A model generated the notes under the pieces. It had not been told where the DNA came from and made no database searches. It was given only the letters and a program-made list of their open reading frames with translations. Shown piece after piece: positions 34,927-44,232 of a stretch of 64,000 nt of DNA. The position numbers and the translations under genes are program-made. The stretch lies in assembly GCF_028473745.1 (NCBI RefSeq), contig NZ_CP101137.1, positions 3,534,001 through 3,598,000 on the forward strand, written 5' to 3'. Each line of letters starts with the position of its first letter. The stretch's first letter is position 1. The stretch comes from Streptomyces sp. M92. Lineage in GTDB: Bacteria > Actinomycetota > Actinomycetes > Streptomycetales > Streptomycetaceae.

Positions 34927-37329
34927 ATGGACAGCGACGGGATGCGGGACGCGCGGGGCACCCATGCGAATCCTGTGCCGCGCCCGGCGGGGCCCCCCGA
35001 GGTGCCGTCGGCGCCACCGCGCCCTTCGGCGCCGCCCCCCGTGCCGCATCAGGCGCCCTCGCCCTCGTCGGCCGTCGCCGCCTGGCTCGACGCGATCAGG
35101 CCCGCCACCCGGCCCGGCATCTGGCGGTACGGCCACCGCCCGCCCGAGGAGCCGAAGGAAAAGCTCGCCCCGGTGACGGTCGCCGGCATGCTGGTGCCGC
35201 TCGCCCTGGCGCTGGTCGTGTGGTCCTTCTGGAGCGGTGGCTACTTCCCCTACAAAGGCGCGCTGCTGCGCATGTTCACGCCCGACGGCTGGTGGTGGGG
35301 CGGTTCGGTGGCCGCGCCCAAGCCGGTGGAGGGCCGGACCGTGCGGCTTCCGGGATGGGACGCGCTCGTCGTCTACGACGGCGTCTTCTTCACCGTGCTC
35401 TTCCTCGCGGTGGTCGGACTCGGCAGCTGGCGCGCCATCCTCCGCCACTACTTCGGCCGCCTGCGCCCGCCCGTGCGGGTTCTGGCCACCGCCGCGCTCG
35501 CCCTCGTGGCCCTCGCCCTCGTCTTCCCCGACGCCTTCCCGGGCGCCGGGTGGTCCCCGGTGCCCCTCGTCGACCCGCTGCTCTCGCTGACCGTACTCAT
35601 CACGGACAGTTACGACCTGATGGCTTCCGTCCTCTTCACGAACACGGTGTACACACTCGTCGCACTGCTCGTCGTGTGGCCCTTCGCACGGCTCGGAGAC
35701 TGGTGGCCGTACGCGAAGCAGCGGCTGGGCCCGCGCGGGGGGGCCACCGTCGACAGCGCACCGGACTCCGCCCGTCCCCGTTCGCACTGGCCCGCCCTGC
35801 GCGACGCCGGCCAGCACGAGGCCGCCGACGTCCTCGCCGCCGAGGTGTCCGGCGACCGCATGAACGACGTCGACTGCGTCCGCGTCGAGCACGCCTTCAG
35901 CACGGCTTGCCGAAAGGCGACGCTGCCCGCATTCCGTGAGACCGTCCTGCGCCGGCGCGGCGCGGCGTGGACCCACCCCTCCGGAGCGCGGGACCTGCCC
36001 CGGCGGGCCCGCCACGACCTGCTGACCGGGCAGGTGCGCATCGGCCGCTGGGTGTCCACCGATCGGACACCGCTGCAGTACCGGGACGCGGCGGCCGCCC
36101 TCGACCCGGCCGTGCTCGGCACCTCCCTGCTCGCCGTCGGTCCGTCCGGGTCGGGAAAGACCCGCACCCTGGTGGAACCGGTGACCGAGGCGCTGGCGCT
36201 CCAGGCGCTCACCGGGAGCTGCGCCGTGGTCGCCGTGTCCGCCGCCGGCGGCCGGCTGGGCAGCGACGACGCCTTCGACGTGATCGTGCGGATGGGAGAC
36301 CCGGCCTCGGCGTACGCCCTCGATCCGTATGCCGACTCCGACGACCCGGACCAGGCCGCCGCGATCCTCGCCGAGGCACTCGTGGGCGACCTCGACTCGG
36401 TCGGGACGCCGCTCGCGTCCACCGCGCTGGTGCAGCTGCTCGCCCCCTTCCGGGCCGCGTACGGCCGTTTCCCCTCCCTCCCCGAGCTGCGCGATCTGCT
36501 CGAGGGTGTGGAGAGCGCCCTGACACCGCTGAGGGACACACTCGCCGCGAGCGGGGAGGACGCCCTGTGCCGGGAACTGGACGCGAGGGCCCGGCAGGCG
36601 GGCGCACCGGGCGACGCGGGCCGCGCCCTGGCCGACCGGCTGGCTCTGCTGAACCGGCCGGTGTTCGCGGACTTCCTCGGCGGCGGCACCGACCGGTCGT
36701 TCTCGCTGCGGGCCGTCGCCCAGCACCCGCTGCGCGTGCGGATCGACCTGCCCGAGCACGGCCACGAGGAGGCGGGCCGCGTGCTCACCCGCCTGGTCCT
36801 CGCCCAGTTCCACGACATCGTCCGGGACAGCCGGCGTCCGCACTTCGCCTGCCTGGTCCTGGACGACGCCACCGGTGTAGTCACCGTGGAGTCGGTACGC
36901 CGCATCCAGCAGCTGCGCTCCCGGAACGCGGGAGTACTGCTGACTCTGTGCAGCATCGGGGAGGTCCCCGAGACGCTGCACGGGCCGCTGTACGGCGCGG
37001 TCGGCTGCCGCATGGCCTTCTGCGGCGTCTCGACCTGGGACGGCAGCCGATTCGCCCAGACGTGGGGCACCGAGTGGGTCGAGACGACGGAAGTGGCCAA
37101 GCACACCGTCTTCGCCGACCAGCCGATGACCCGCCTCTTCCACGCCCTGCGCAAGCTGCTGACGGGCAAGGCGGTCACGACGGACGCGGTGACCGTGCGC
37201 CAGGTCGAACGGGAGCGCTGGTCGGCGTCCGAGCTGGCGCACACCGTGCCCGCCGGACACGCCGTGCTGTCACTGACCAGCGTCGAGGGCGAGCACACGC
37301 CGCCGCTCCTGGTGGACCTGCGCGGGTGA
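34927..37329 (+). CDS. Chromosomal VirD4/TraG-like membrane ATPase
   Basis: An 800-residue P-loop ATPase that resembles type IV coupling proteins more than anything else I recognise. A Pro-rich cytoplasmic tail (about 1-75) is followed by about four transmembrane helices between residues 78 and 265, then a cytoplasmic ATPase domain. Walker A is GPSGSGKT at 405-412 and Walker B is CLVLDDA near 639, with QLRSRNAGVLLTLCSI after it. No relaxase, mating-pair or plasmid genes are near, so its substrate and role are unknown. It begins 266 bases from divergent gabT and precedes a PucR regulator. A start at GTG 34894 is less likely because GGGGGAAAGG sits before ATG 34927. Confidence 0.7.
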   Translation: MDSDGMRDARGTHANPVPRPAGPPEVPSAPPRPSAPPPVPHQAPSPSSAVAAWLDAIRPATRPGIWRYGHRPPEEPKEKLAPVTVAGMLVPLALALVVWSFWSGGYFPYKGALLRMFTPDGWWWGGSVAAPKPVEGRTVRLPGWDALVVYDGVFFTVLFLAVVGLGSWRAILRHYFGRLRPPVRVLATAALALVALALVFPDAFPGAGWSPVPLVDPLLSLTVLITDSYDLMASVLFTNTVYTLVALLVVWPFARLGDWWPYAKQRLGPRGGATVDSAPDSARPRSHWPALRDAGQHEAADVLAAEVSGDRMNDVDCVRVEHAFSTACRKATLPAFRETVLRRRGAAWTHPSGARDLPRRARHDLLTGQVRIGRWVSTDRTPLQYRDAAAALDPAVLGTSLLAVGPSGSGKTRTLVEPVTEALALQALTGSCAVVAVSAAGGRLGSDDAFDVIVRMGDPASAYALDPYADSDDPDQAAAILAEALVGDLDSVGTPLASTALVQLLAPFRAAYGRFPSLPELRDLLEGVESALTPLRDTLAASGEDALCRELDARARQAGAPGDAGRALADRLALLNRPVFADFLGGGTDRSFSLRAVAQHPLRVRIDLPEHGHEEAGRVLTRLVLAQFHDIVRDSRRPHFACLVLDDATGVVTVESVRRIQQLRSRNAGVLLTLCSIGEVPETLHGPLYGAVGCRMAFCGVSTWDGSRFAQTWGTEWVETTEVAKHTVFADQPMTRLFHALRKLLTGKAVTTDAVTVRQVERERWSASELAHTVPAGHAVLSLTSVEGEHTPPLLVDLRG

Positions 37330-37475
37330 CCTGTCCGGGGCGGGCACCCGGGGACCGTACAGTGAGGCAGAATCGACACGGGCCGTTCATACGCGACGGC
37401 CAAAAGATCACCGACGCCCCACCGCACGCCCACCGCGCCCCTCCCACCGACGCAGACCCGAAGGCCCAGGCCCCC

Positions 37476-39125
37476 ATGCCCCCCACGCTCGCCTCGCTCG
37501 TCCACCACTCCGCGCTGAAGCTCACCGTGCGCGCGGGCGAGGACCGCCTCGACGTGCCGGTGCGCTGGGCCCACGTCAGCGAGCTCGCCGACCCCGTGCC
37601 CTACATGGAGGGCGGGGAACTGCTGCTGATCACCGCGCTCAAGCTCGACGCCGGGGACCCCGAGGCGATGCACCGGTACGTGAAGCGGCTGGCCGGTGCC
37701 GGAGTGGTGGGGCTCGGCTTCGCCGTCGGCGTCAACTACGACGAGATCCCCGAGGCCCTGGTCGAAGCGGCCCGGGGGGAAGGGCTGCCGCTGCTGGAGG
37801 TGCCCCGCCGCACCCCCTTCCTCGCCATCAGCAAGGCCGTGTCCGCCGCGATCGCCGCCGACCAGTACCGGGCGGTCACGGCGGGCTTCGCGGCCCAGCG
37901 GGAACTGACCAGGAAGGCGCTCACCGACGGCCCCGAAGGGCTGCTGGCCGCGCTCGCCGCGCAGGTCGACGGCTGGGCGGCGCTCTACGACGCCTCGGGC
38001 GCCGTCGTCGCCGCGGCCCCGGAGTGGGCCGGCCGCCGGGCCGCACGCCTCACGGCCGACGTCCAGCGGCTGCGGGAGCGCCCGGCCCCCGCCTCCTCCG
38101 TCGTCGGCGGAGCCGAGTCCTCGGACCACCCGGAGAACGCCGACCGCGTCGAACTCCACTCCCTCGGCACCTCCCGCCGGCCCCGCTCCGCCCTCGCCGT
38201 CGGCACCGCCGCCGCCCCCGGCACCGCCGAGCGGTACGCCGTCCACTCGGCCATCGCCCTGCTGACCCTGACCACCGAACGCTCGCGCTCGCTCCACGAG
38301 GCCGGGCTGCGCATCGACGCGGCGGTCCTGCGCATGCTGCTGGCCGGCGAACCCGACCACGCGCGCACCGTCGCCGGCGACCTGTACGGCGGCCTGCTGG
38401 ACGCCCCCTTCCGGATCATCGTCGCCGAGCGGGCCTCCGGGTCCGCCGCACGGGCGCACGCCGGTCCACAGGCTCGCGTACCCGCCGCCGACACCGACGG
38501 CGACCCGCTCGGCGCGCTCGCCGAGGTCGTGGAGTCGGCGGCCGCCCGCTCCGGCGAGGCGGTGCTCGTCGTCCCCGAGGGCGAGCGGCTGGTGGTGCTG
38601 GCCACGGACCAGGGCGCGGCCGTCGCCGCCTGCGCCGAGTACGCGACGGCGCTGGAGACCGCCCGCCCGGCGCCCGAACCGACGCCGAACGGCGACGTCG
38701 ACGGTCTGGTCGTCGGCCTCTCGGCGCCCTCCGGGCCCATCGCCGCGTCCACCGCCTACAAACAGGCCGAACAGGCCCTCTCGGTGGCCCGCCGCCGAGG
38801 ACGCGTCTGCGTGGAGCACGAACACCTGGCGGCCGGCTCGGTCCTCCCCCTCCTCGCCGACGACGCCGTACGCGCCTTCGCCGACGGACTCCTGCGGGCC
38901 CTGCGGGACCACGACGCGACCGGCCGCGGCGACCTGGTGGCCTCCCTGCGCGCCTGGCTCTCCCGCCACGGCCAATGGGACGCGGCGGCGGCCGACCTCG
39001 GCGTCCACCGGCACACACTCCGCTACCGGATGCGGCGGGTGGAGGAGATCCTGGGCCGCTCGCTGGACGATCCGGACGTGCGGATGGAGCTGTGGCTCGC
39101 TCTGAAGGCAACCTCGACCGACTAG
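37476..39125 (+). CDS. PucR-family transcriptional regulator
   Basis: Regulator of 549 residues. The N-terminal PucR domain (about 5-125, with WAHVSELADPVPYMEGGELLLITALKL) binds an effector; a GGDEF-like middle follows; the C-terminal helix-turn-helix is about 495-530 (DAAAADLGVHRHTLRYRMRRVEEILG). PucR proteins often activate catabolism of purines, proline, GABA or polyamines. With gabT divergent 2.8 kb away and an aldehyde dehydrogenase following, control of GABA or polyamine use is likely. ATG 37476 has a weak ribosome site. Confidence 0.85.
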   Translation: MPPTLASLVHHSALKLTVRAGEDRLDVPVRWAHVSELADPVPYMEGGELLLITALKLDAGDPEAMHRYVKRLAGAGVVGLGFAVGVNYDEIPEALVEAARGEGLPLLEVPRRTPFLAISKAVSAAIAADQYRAVTAGFAAQRELTRKALTDGPEGLLAALAAQVDGWAALYDASGAVVAAAPEWAGRRAARLTADVQRLRERPAPASSVVGGAESSDHPENADRVELHSLGTSRRPRSALAVGTAAAPGTAERYAVHSAIALLTLTTERSRSLHEAGLRIDAAVLRMLLAGEPDHARTVAGDLYGGLLDAPFRIIVAERASGSAARAHAGPQARVPAADTDGDPLGALAEVVESAAARSGEAVLVVPEGERLVVLATDQGAAVAACAEYATALETARPAPEPTPNGDVDGLVVGLSAPSGPIAASTAYKQAEQALSVARRRGRVCVEHEHLAAGSVLPLLADDAVRAFADGLLRALRDHDATGRGDLVASLRAWLSRHGQWDAAAADLGVHRHTLRYRMRRVEEILGRSLDDPDVRMELWLALKATSTD

Positions 39126-39188
39126 AACTTCCGTGTCGCCGTGCGTGCGGCCCGAGTCGTCGGGCCGCCGCGCCCGTAGAGTGAGCGG

Positions 39189-39590
39189 ATGCTCAATCGA
39201 CTCCAGCTCGGCGCATTGCCGCCGGGCCTCCGATGGGCCGCCCAGTGGCAGGTGCGGGTCGACGGCGAAGACGTGGTCGCGGAGGCGGTCGGCGAGGGCG
39301 GACGCGGCCCGTTGGCGCACGAGATCCTGCCGGCCGACGGTCGCAGCCTCCTGTGGGCGACCGAGCGAGGGCAGCGTGTGGTGCTGGGAGAGCCCGAGTG
39401 CACGGGCGGATGCTGCGGTTGTCTCTCGGTGTTCGTGCAACGGCACGGAGGCATCGTGGAGTGGTCCGACTGGCAGGTCCCCGACGGCGGGGTGCGTCCG
39501 CCGGCCTTCCACTTCGACGCCGGTCAGTACGACGCCGAAGTGGCCCGGGTCTCGGCCGACCGAGGGCGGCAGGCCGACGCGGGGTCGTAA
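39189..39590 (+). CDS. Small Cys-containing protein of unknown function
   Basis: I do not recognise a family. The 133-residue product has no signal peptide. A block ECTGGCCGCLSVFVQRHGGIVEWSDWQVP holds four cysteines in eight residues, suggestive of metal binding or a disulfide cluster. Codon use matches neighbours (high third-position GC), supporting that it is a real gene. It follows PucR by 63 bases on the same strand; a palindromic GGCGTTCGAGAACGCC lies 10 bases after its stop. Confidence 0.6.
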   Translation: MLNRLQLGALPPGLRWAAQWQVRVDGEDVVAEAVGEGGRGPLAHEILPADGRSLLWATERGQRVVLGEPECTGGCCGCLSVFVQRHGGIVEWSDWQVPDGGVRPPAFHFDAGQYDAEVARVSADRGRQADAGS

Positions 39591-39600
39591 GGCCCCGCCC

Positions 39601-39616
39601 GGCGTTCGAGAACGCC
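39601..39616. promoter_or_regulatory. Palindrome ahead of the aldehyde dehydrogenase
   Basis: GGCGTTC (39601-39607) and GAACGCC (39610-39616) form a 7-base inverted repeat around GA, 161 bases before the ATG at 39778. The 2-base centre is too tight for a hairpin, so a protein-binding site, possibly PucR's, is more likely. No clear promoter was seen in 39617-39777. Confidence 0.35.
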
Positions 39617-39777
39617 CCCACCGCACATCCCGCCGACCTCCACCTGGCCACTGCGTCGAACAACCCACCCCCACCACTACACCCCGGACAAACACCCCCC
39701 ACGGCCCCCCGCCCTACCGTGGACCCGCAAGACACGCACCCGTACACACCCCCAACGCGGAAGGGCCGGGACTCACG

Positions 39778-41223
39778 ATGACTTCCACCCACGCCTTCTG
39801 GCTCGCCGGCCGCCAGGCCACCGGCGACGCCGCCTTCGACGTCACGTCCCCCTGGGACGGCAGCCACGTCGGCACGGTGAGCCTCCCGACCGACGCCCAG
39901 GTGGAAGAGGCCGTGGCCGCCGCGTACGCCGTACGGGACGAGTTCGCCGCCACCCCCGCCCACAGCCGCGCCGCCGCCCTGGACCACGTCAGCCGCCGGC
40001 TGGCCGAGCGCACCGAGGAGATCGCCCGCCTGATCTCCGCCGAGAACGGCAAGCCGATCAAGTGGGCCCGCGGCGAAGTCGGCCGCGCCGTCTCCGTCTT
40101 CCGCTTCGCCGCCGAGGAGGCCCGCCGCTTCAACGGCGGCGAGGCCCAGCGCCTGGACACCGACGCGGGCGGTCAGGGCCGGCTCGCCCTCACCCGCCGC
40201 TTCCCCAAGGGCGTCGTCCTCGGCATCGCGCCCTTCAACTTCCCGCTCAACCTGTGCGCCCACAAGATCGCCCCCGCGATCGCGGCAGGCGCCCCCATCA
40301 TCCTCAAGCCGGCCCCCGCCACCCCCCTCTCCGGCCTGATCCTCGGCGAACTGCTCGCCGAGACCGAGCTGCCCGCCGGCTCCTGGAGCATCCTCCCGGT
40401 GCCGAACGACCGCATGCCCGCCCTCGTCCAGGACGAGCGCCTGCCGGTCATCTCCTTCACCGGCTCCGAGACCGTCGGCTACGCGATCATGGACTCGGTC
40501 CCGCGCAAGCACTGCACCCTGGAGCTGGGCGGCAACGGCGCGGCCGTCGTCCTCGGCGACTGGGCGAGCGACGCGGACCTGGACCGGGCCGCGCAGCGCA
40601 TCGCGACCTTCTCCAACTACCAGGGCGGCCAGTCCTGCATCTCCGTGCAGCGCGTGATCGCCGACGCCGCCGTCTACGACCGCCTGCTGCCGCGCATCGT
40701 CGCCGCCGTCGAGGCCCAGGTCACCGGCGACCCGAACGACGACGCCACCGACGTCGGCCCGCTGGTCAACGAGGCCGCCGCCGAGCGCGTGGAGTCCTGG
40801 GTCGACGAGGCGGTCGCCGCGGGCGCCACCCTCCACACCGGCGGCAAGCGCGACGGCGCCTCCTACGCGCCGACCGTCCTCACCGACCTCCCGGCCGGCA
40901 CCACCCTCGCCTGCGAGGAGGTCTTCGGCCCGGTCCTCAGCGTGCAGAAGGTGAACGGCGAGGCCGAGGCGTTCGCGGCCGTCAACGACTCCAAGTACGG
41001 TCTCCAGGCGGGCGTGTTCACCCACGACCTGGAGACCGCCTTCCGCGCCCACCGCGCCCTGGAGGTCGGCGGCGTCGTCGTCGGCGACGTCCCCTCCTAC
41101 CGCGCCGACCAGATGCCGTACGGCGGCGCCAAGCAGTCCGGCGTGGGCCGCGAGGGCGTCAAGTACGCGATGGACGACTACACCTACGAGCGGGTGCTGG
41201 TCCTGACGGGCCTCGCCCTCTGA
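39778..41223 (+). CDS. Aldehyde dehydrogenase, possibly for succinate semialdehyde
   Basis: NAD(P)-dependent aldehyde dehydrogenase of 481 residues, distinct from the other two in the window. C287 in YQGGQSCISVQRV is the nucleophile and E249 in LELGGNGAAVVLGDW the base. The GQSCISVQR variant is found in a broad class that includes lactaldehyde, glyceraldehyde-3-phosphate and semialdehyde dehydrogenases. Linkage to PucR and gabT makes succinate-semialdehyde a reasonable guess. A strong terminator follows. ATG 39778 has AAGGG 16 bases upstream, a long spacing. Confidence 0.8.
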   Translation: MTSTHAFWLAGRQATGDAAFDVTSPWDGSHVGTVSLPTDAQVEEAVAAAYAVRDEFAATPAHSRAAALDHVSRRLAERTEEIARLISAENGKPIKWARGEVGRAVSVFRFAAEEARRFNGGEAQRLDTDAGGQGRLALTRRFPKGVVLGIAPFNFPLNLCAHKIAPAIAAGAPIILKPAPATPLSGLILGELLAETELPAGSWSILPVPNDRMPALVQDERLPVISFTGSETVGYAIMDSVPRKHCTLELGGNGAAVVLGDWASDADLDRAAQRIATFSNYQGGQSCISVQRVIADAAVYDRLLPRIVAAVEAQVTGDPNDDATDVGPLVNEAAAERVESWVDEAVAAGATLHTGGKRDGASYAPTVLTDLPAGTTLACEEVFGPVLSVQKVNGEAEAFAAVNDSKYGLQAGVFTHDLETAFRAHRALEVGGVVVGDVPSYRADQMPYGGAKQSGVGREGVKYAMDDYTYERVLVLTGLAL

Positions 41224-41237
41224 CCCACCCCGAGAAG

Positions 41238-41280
41238 GCCGGCGGCCCGAACCCACTGTGCGGGGGTTCGGGCCGCCGGC
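41238..41280. terminator. Bidirectional terminator
   Basis: A perfect 17-base-pair stem (41238-41254 with 41264-41280) between the convergent aldehyde dehydrogenase and deaminase genes. Confidence 0.8.
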
Positions 41281-41305
41281 GCGTTCCGGTGAGGAACGGC
41301 GGGGT

Positions 41306-41719
41306 TCAGCCGGCGTCGAGCTGGTGGTCGGCCCAGACGTAGGTCTCCGGGAGCAGGTCCGCGACGGGAACGGCCCGGACACGGTCGCCGCCGCCGACGA
41401 TCACCTTCAGGGCGGGGAAGTAGTCGAGGAGGACCTGGCGGCACCGGCCGCACGGCGGGACGATGCCCCGGTCGCGGTCGCCCACCGCGACGATCGTGTC
41501 CAGCTCGTAGGCGCCCTGGGCCGCCGCCGCGCCGATGACGACCAGCTCGGCGCAGGGCCCGCCGGTGAAGTGGTAGGCGTTCACCGCCGTGACGATCCGG
41601 CCGTCCCGGGCGCGGGCCGCGGCCGCCATGGTGTGGTTGTCGCCGCGGCAACGGGTGCGGGCCACGTGGGCCGCGGCTTCGACGAGTTCCTGGTCGACGG
41701 GGTGGTGCTGCGTGGTCAT
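41306..41719 (-). CDS. Blasticidin-S-deaminase-like cytidine deaminase
   Basis: Zinc deaminase of 137 residues. Ligands and catalytic glutamate are C56 and E58 in GPCAELVV and C90 and C93 in PPCGRCRQVLLDY, matching in spacing and order the fungal blasticidin S deaminase (C54, E56, C88, C91). NTIVAVGDRDRGIVPPCGRCRQ-like and LLPETYVW at the end match that subfamily more than ordinary CDA. It may deaminate cytidine or a cytosine nucleoside antibiotic. It lies 38 bases after the GT4 gene on the same strand. Confidence 0.8.
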   Translation of the reverse strand: MTTQHHPVDQELVEAAAHVARTRCRGDNHTMAAAARARDGRIVTAVNAYHFTGGPCAELVVIGAAAAQGAYELDTIVAVGDRDRGIVPPCGRCRQVLLDYFPALKVIVGGGDRVRAVPVADLLPETYVWADHQLDAG

Positions 41720-41757
41720 CGTCCTGCCTTCGTCGGGTGCGGGGCGGCGCGGAGCCG

Positions 41758-42951
41758 TCAGTCGGTCCGCGGGCGGAGCGGAGGGCCAACTGTGCCGGAA
41801 CGCGTCGGCTCCCCCGACAGCAGGTCCCGCAGCACCGCCCAGGAGCGGTCCCAACTCCACTGCGAGCGCACCCAGTCGCGCCCCCTCGCACCCATCGCAC
41901 GGGCGAGCCCGGGGTCGCGCAGCAGCCGGATCAGCCGGTCCGCCGTCGCCGCCGGTGAGCGGCCGTCCACGACGTGACCCGTCTCGCCCTCCCGCACGGT
42001 GTCCGGGGCACCGCCCGAGTCGCCCGCCACGACCGGGAGCCCGGAAGCGGCGGCCTCCAGGTAGACGATGCCCAGGCCTTCCACCTCCAGGCCGCCTCCC
42101 CGGGTCCGGCAGGGCATGGCGAAGACGTCGGCGGCGGCGTAGAACGGCGGGAGCGCGTGGTGGGGGTGGCCGCCGGCGAAGACGACCGAGTCCAGGACTC
42201 CCTCGTCCAGCGCGAGCCGGCGCAGTGCGGGGGCGTACGGGCCGTCGCCGACCAGGAGGAGCACCGCGTCGGGGACCGCCCTGCGCACCCAGGGCAACGC
42301 CCTGATCAGGGTGTCCTGTCCCTTGCGCGGGACCAGCCGGGCCGCGCAGAGGATCACCGGGCGGTGGCCCAGGCCGTACCTGGTCCGGACCGGGGTGCCG
42401 GGCACTGAGGGGTGGAAGACCCGGGTGTCGACACCGGGGACCAGACGGGCGGTCCGGGTCCCCGGCGCCAGCGCCGCCTCGATCGGGCCCCGGGTGCTCG
42501 CGCCCAGCCAGGTCACCGTGTCCACCTCCGTGCCGACGCGACGGAGCAGAGCCCGGGTCCCGGGCGTGCGGGCCCACCACACCTCGTGGCCGTGGGTGGT
42601 GGCGACGGCGGTGCGGACGCCCGCCGTGCGCCGGAGCCGTCCCGCCATCAGCCCGAGGGGCGCCGCCGCGCCGAACCACACCCGGTCGCAGCCGTACCGC
42701 CGGGCCACGGACACCGCGTGGGCGGTGGCGCGGGGCGTGGGGAGGAGGGTGCGGGCCCGGTGGCGGACCACGGGGTAGGGGAAGGGTCCGCCGGGGTCCG
42801 GTTCCGCGGTGGCAGCCGCAGGCGTCGAGGTGAGGACGACCACCTCGTCGGGCGGGAAGCGGTCGGCCAGTTCACGGACGAAGGTCTCGATGCCGCCCTG
42901 CCGGGGCGGGAAGTCGTTGGTGACGATCAGGGTGCGGGCGCGGGCGGTCAC
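41758..42951 (-). CDS. GT4-family glycosyltransferase
   Basis: Retaining glycosyltransferase of 397 residues. The N-terminal DFPPRQGGIETFVRELADR (about 12-30) is the acceptor-side GT4 signature, the middle is GRHRPVILCAARLVPRKGQD, and the donor motif is EGLGIVYLEAAASGLPVVAGDSGGAPDTV. The closest type I recognise is the phosphatidylinositol mannosyltransferase (PimB-like) group. GTG 42951 overlaps the stop of the upstream membrane glycosyltransferase as GTGA, implying coupled synthesis. Donor and acceptor are unproved. Confidence 0.82.
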   Translation of the reverse strand: MTARARTLIVTNDFPPRQGGIETFVRELADRFPPDEVVVLTSTPAAATAEPDPGGPFPYPVVRHRARTLLPTPRATAHAVSVARRYGCDRVWFGAAAPLGLMAGRLRRTAGVRTAVATTHGHEVWWARTPGTRALLRRVGTEVDTVTWLGASTRGPIEAALAPGTRTARLVPGVDTRVFHPSVPGTPVRTRYGLGHRPVILCAARLVPRKGQDTLIRALPWVRRAVPDAVLLLVGDGPYAPALRRLALDEGVLDSVVFAGGHPHHALPPFYAAADVFAMPCRTRGGGLEVEGLGIVYLEAAASGLPVVAGDSGGAPDTVREGETGHVVDGRSPAATADRLIRLLRDPGLARAMGARGRDWVRSQWSWDRSWAVLRDLLSGEPTRSGTVGPPLRPRTD

Positions 42952-44090
42952 GCGACCGCCGCCTTCGCCGCGGACCGGGTGGCGGGCGTGCCGGGCGGAC
43001 GTCCCCGGCAGGCCAGCGCGCCCAGCACCAGCGGGTAGACCACGTAGCCGAACCGGGTCGCGGGCATCAGGGCCGTCGCCAGCCCCAGACCGAGCGCGAG
43101 CCGGTCCGCCGCCTCCCGCACCGTCCCCGGGGGCCGCACCACCAGCGAGAGGGTGATCAGCAGCGCGCCGGCCACCAGGAGCGTGAGGGCGATCAGCGTG
43201 CCGCCGGGGACGTGCGCCGCGAGCAGGTGGCCGGGCAGCGGACTCGCGGCGGGCGACACGACGGAGGTGAGGCCGAGCGGGAAGGCGACCACGTTCCGCA
43301 CGAAGCCGGCCGGGTCGGTGAGGGCGAAGGGCAGCACCGCGGCCGTCGCGGTGGCCAGCCCCGCTGCCGCACACCGCAGTGCGGGCCAGCCGCTCCCACG
43401 TGCCGCGACCAGGGCGAGCGCCACCGGAAGCGCGGGCCAGGCCGTCCACTTGAGGGCCGCGGCGGCGCCGAGCGCCAGACCGGCCCGTCCCGGACGCCTC
43501 CGACCGGCGAGTGCGACGCCCAGGCACATCAGTCCCGCCACCGGCAGGTCGACCCCGCCCACCGCGAGGGGCAGCGCCACCGGCGGGCAGGCGAGCAGCC
43601 AGGCACGGTGCAGACCGGTGGCGGCGAGCGCGGCGACGAACGCGCCGCCCAGCCACCAGCGGGGGTCGCCGGGCAGCAGCCCGAAGAGCGCCATCCCCGG
43701 CAGGTACGGGTTGAAGTCGCCGACGGCCACCGGATCGGTGACGTACGGGCTCCCGGTCGTGAGCAGCAGGTGCCCCGAGCGCTCGACGACCCCGACCTCC
43801 GACTGCCCGAGCCCCGCCGCCGGCAGAGCCACGAGCGGCACCACCACGGCCCCCGCCACCGCCACCGCGCGCGCCGCCGCACGGCGCCGTCCGGAACCGG
43901 ACGCCAGGCACGCCGCCAACGCGTACCCCGCACCCGCGCCCAGCCCCCACACGCGGTGCGGCCCCACGTCGGACGCGAGCGCGAAAACCGGCGCGAGGAC
44001 CGCGCACCCCGCCCACGCGTACCGTTCGGCACGCGGTCCGGGAGGGCGTCCGGCGTACCGCGCGACATGTTTCCCAAGGGTCTTCCTCAT
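42948..44090 (-). CDS. DUF2029/GT87-like polyprenol-mannose transferase
   Basis: Polytopic membrane protein of 380 residues with about ten helices. The first loop GHLLLTTGSPYVTDPVAVGDFNPYLPGMALFGLL, with conserved aspartates, matches actinobacterial GT87 mannosyltransferases that use polyprenyl-phosphate mannose. It is coupled to the cytoplasmic GT4 enzyme, so together they may build a membrane glycolipid such as an extended PIM. A minus-strand TAGCGT (44099-44104) lies only 8 bases before the ATG, so the mRNA may be leaderless. Confidence 0.75.
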   Translation of the reverse strand: MRKTLGKHVARYAGRPPGPRAERYAWAGCAVLAPVFALASDVGPHRVWGLGAGAGYALAACLASGSGRRRAAARAVAVAGAVVVPLVALPAAGLGQSEVGVVERSGHLLLTTGSPYVTDPVAVGDFNPYLPGMALFGLLPGDPRWWLGGAFVAALAATGLHRAWLLACPPVALPLAVGGVDLPVAGLMCLGVALAGRRRPGRAGLALGAAAALKWTAWPALPVALALVAARGSGWPALRCAAAGLATATAAVLPFALTDPAGFVRNVVAFPLGLTSVVSPAASPLPGHLLAAHVPGGTLIALTLLVAGALLITLSLVVRPPGTVREAADRLALGLGLATALMPATRFGYVVYPLVLGALACRGRPPGTPATRSAAKAAVA

Positions 44091-44232
44091 GTCCGCCGAC
44101 GCTAGGAAGCCCCAGATCGAAGAGCGTCAACCGAGGCTCCGCACCTGGGAGTCAACCCGTGGTACGACCTACGTCGGCCGCCTCCACCCGTGCGGTGACG
44201 CGCGCCCCCGACCCGGCACAGATCATGGAGAC

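Noticed and set aside
35610..39695. A 1361-residue minus-strand frame opposite the VirD4-like and PucR genes
   Set aside because: High-GC antisense artefact; both plus-strand genes have clear domains.
41758..44130. A fused glycosyltransferase of about 790 residues
   Set aside because: The upstream half is a shadow of the GT87-like membrane gene; GTG 42951 overlapping its stop explains both genes.
44099..44130. Minus-strand TTGACG with TAGCGT as a GT87 promoter
   Set aside because: The spacing of 20 bases is too long for a normal promoter; only the -10 close to the ATG is mentioned, as a leaderless possibility.
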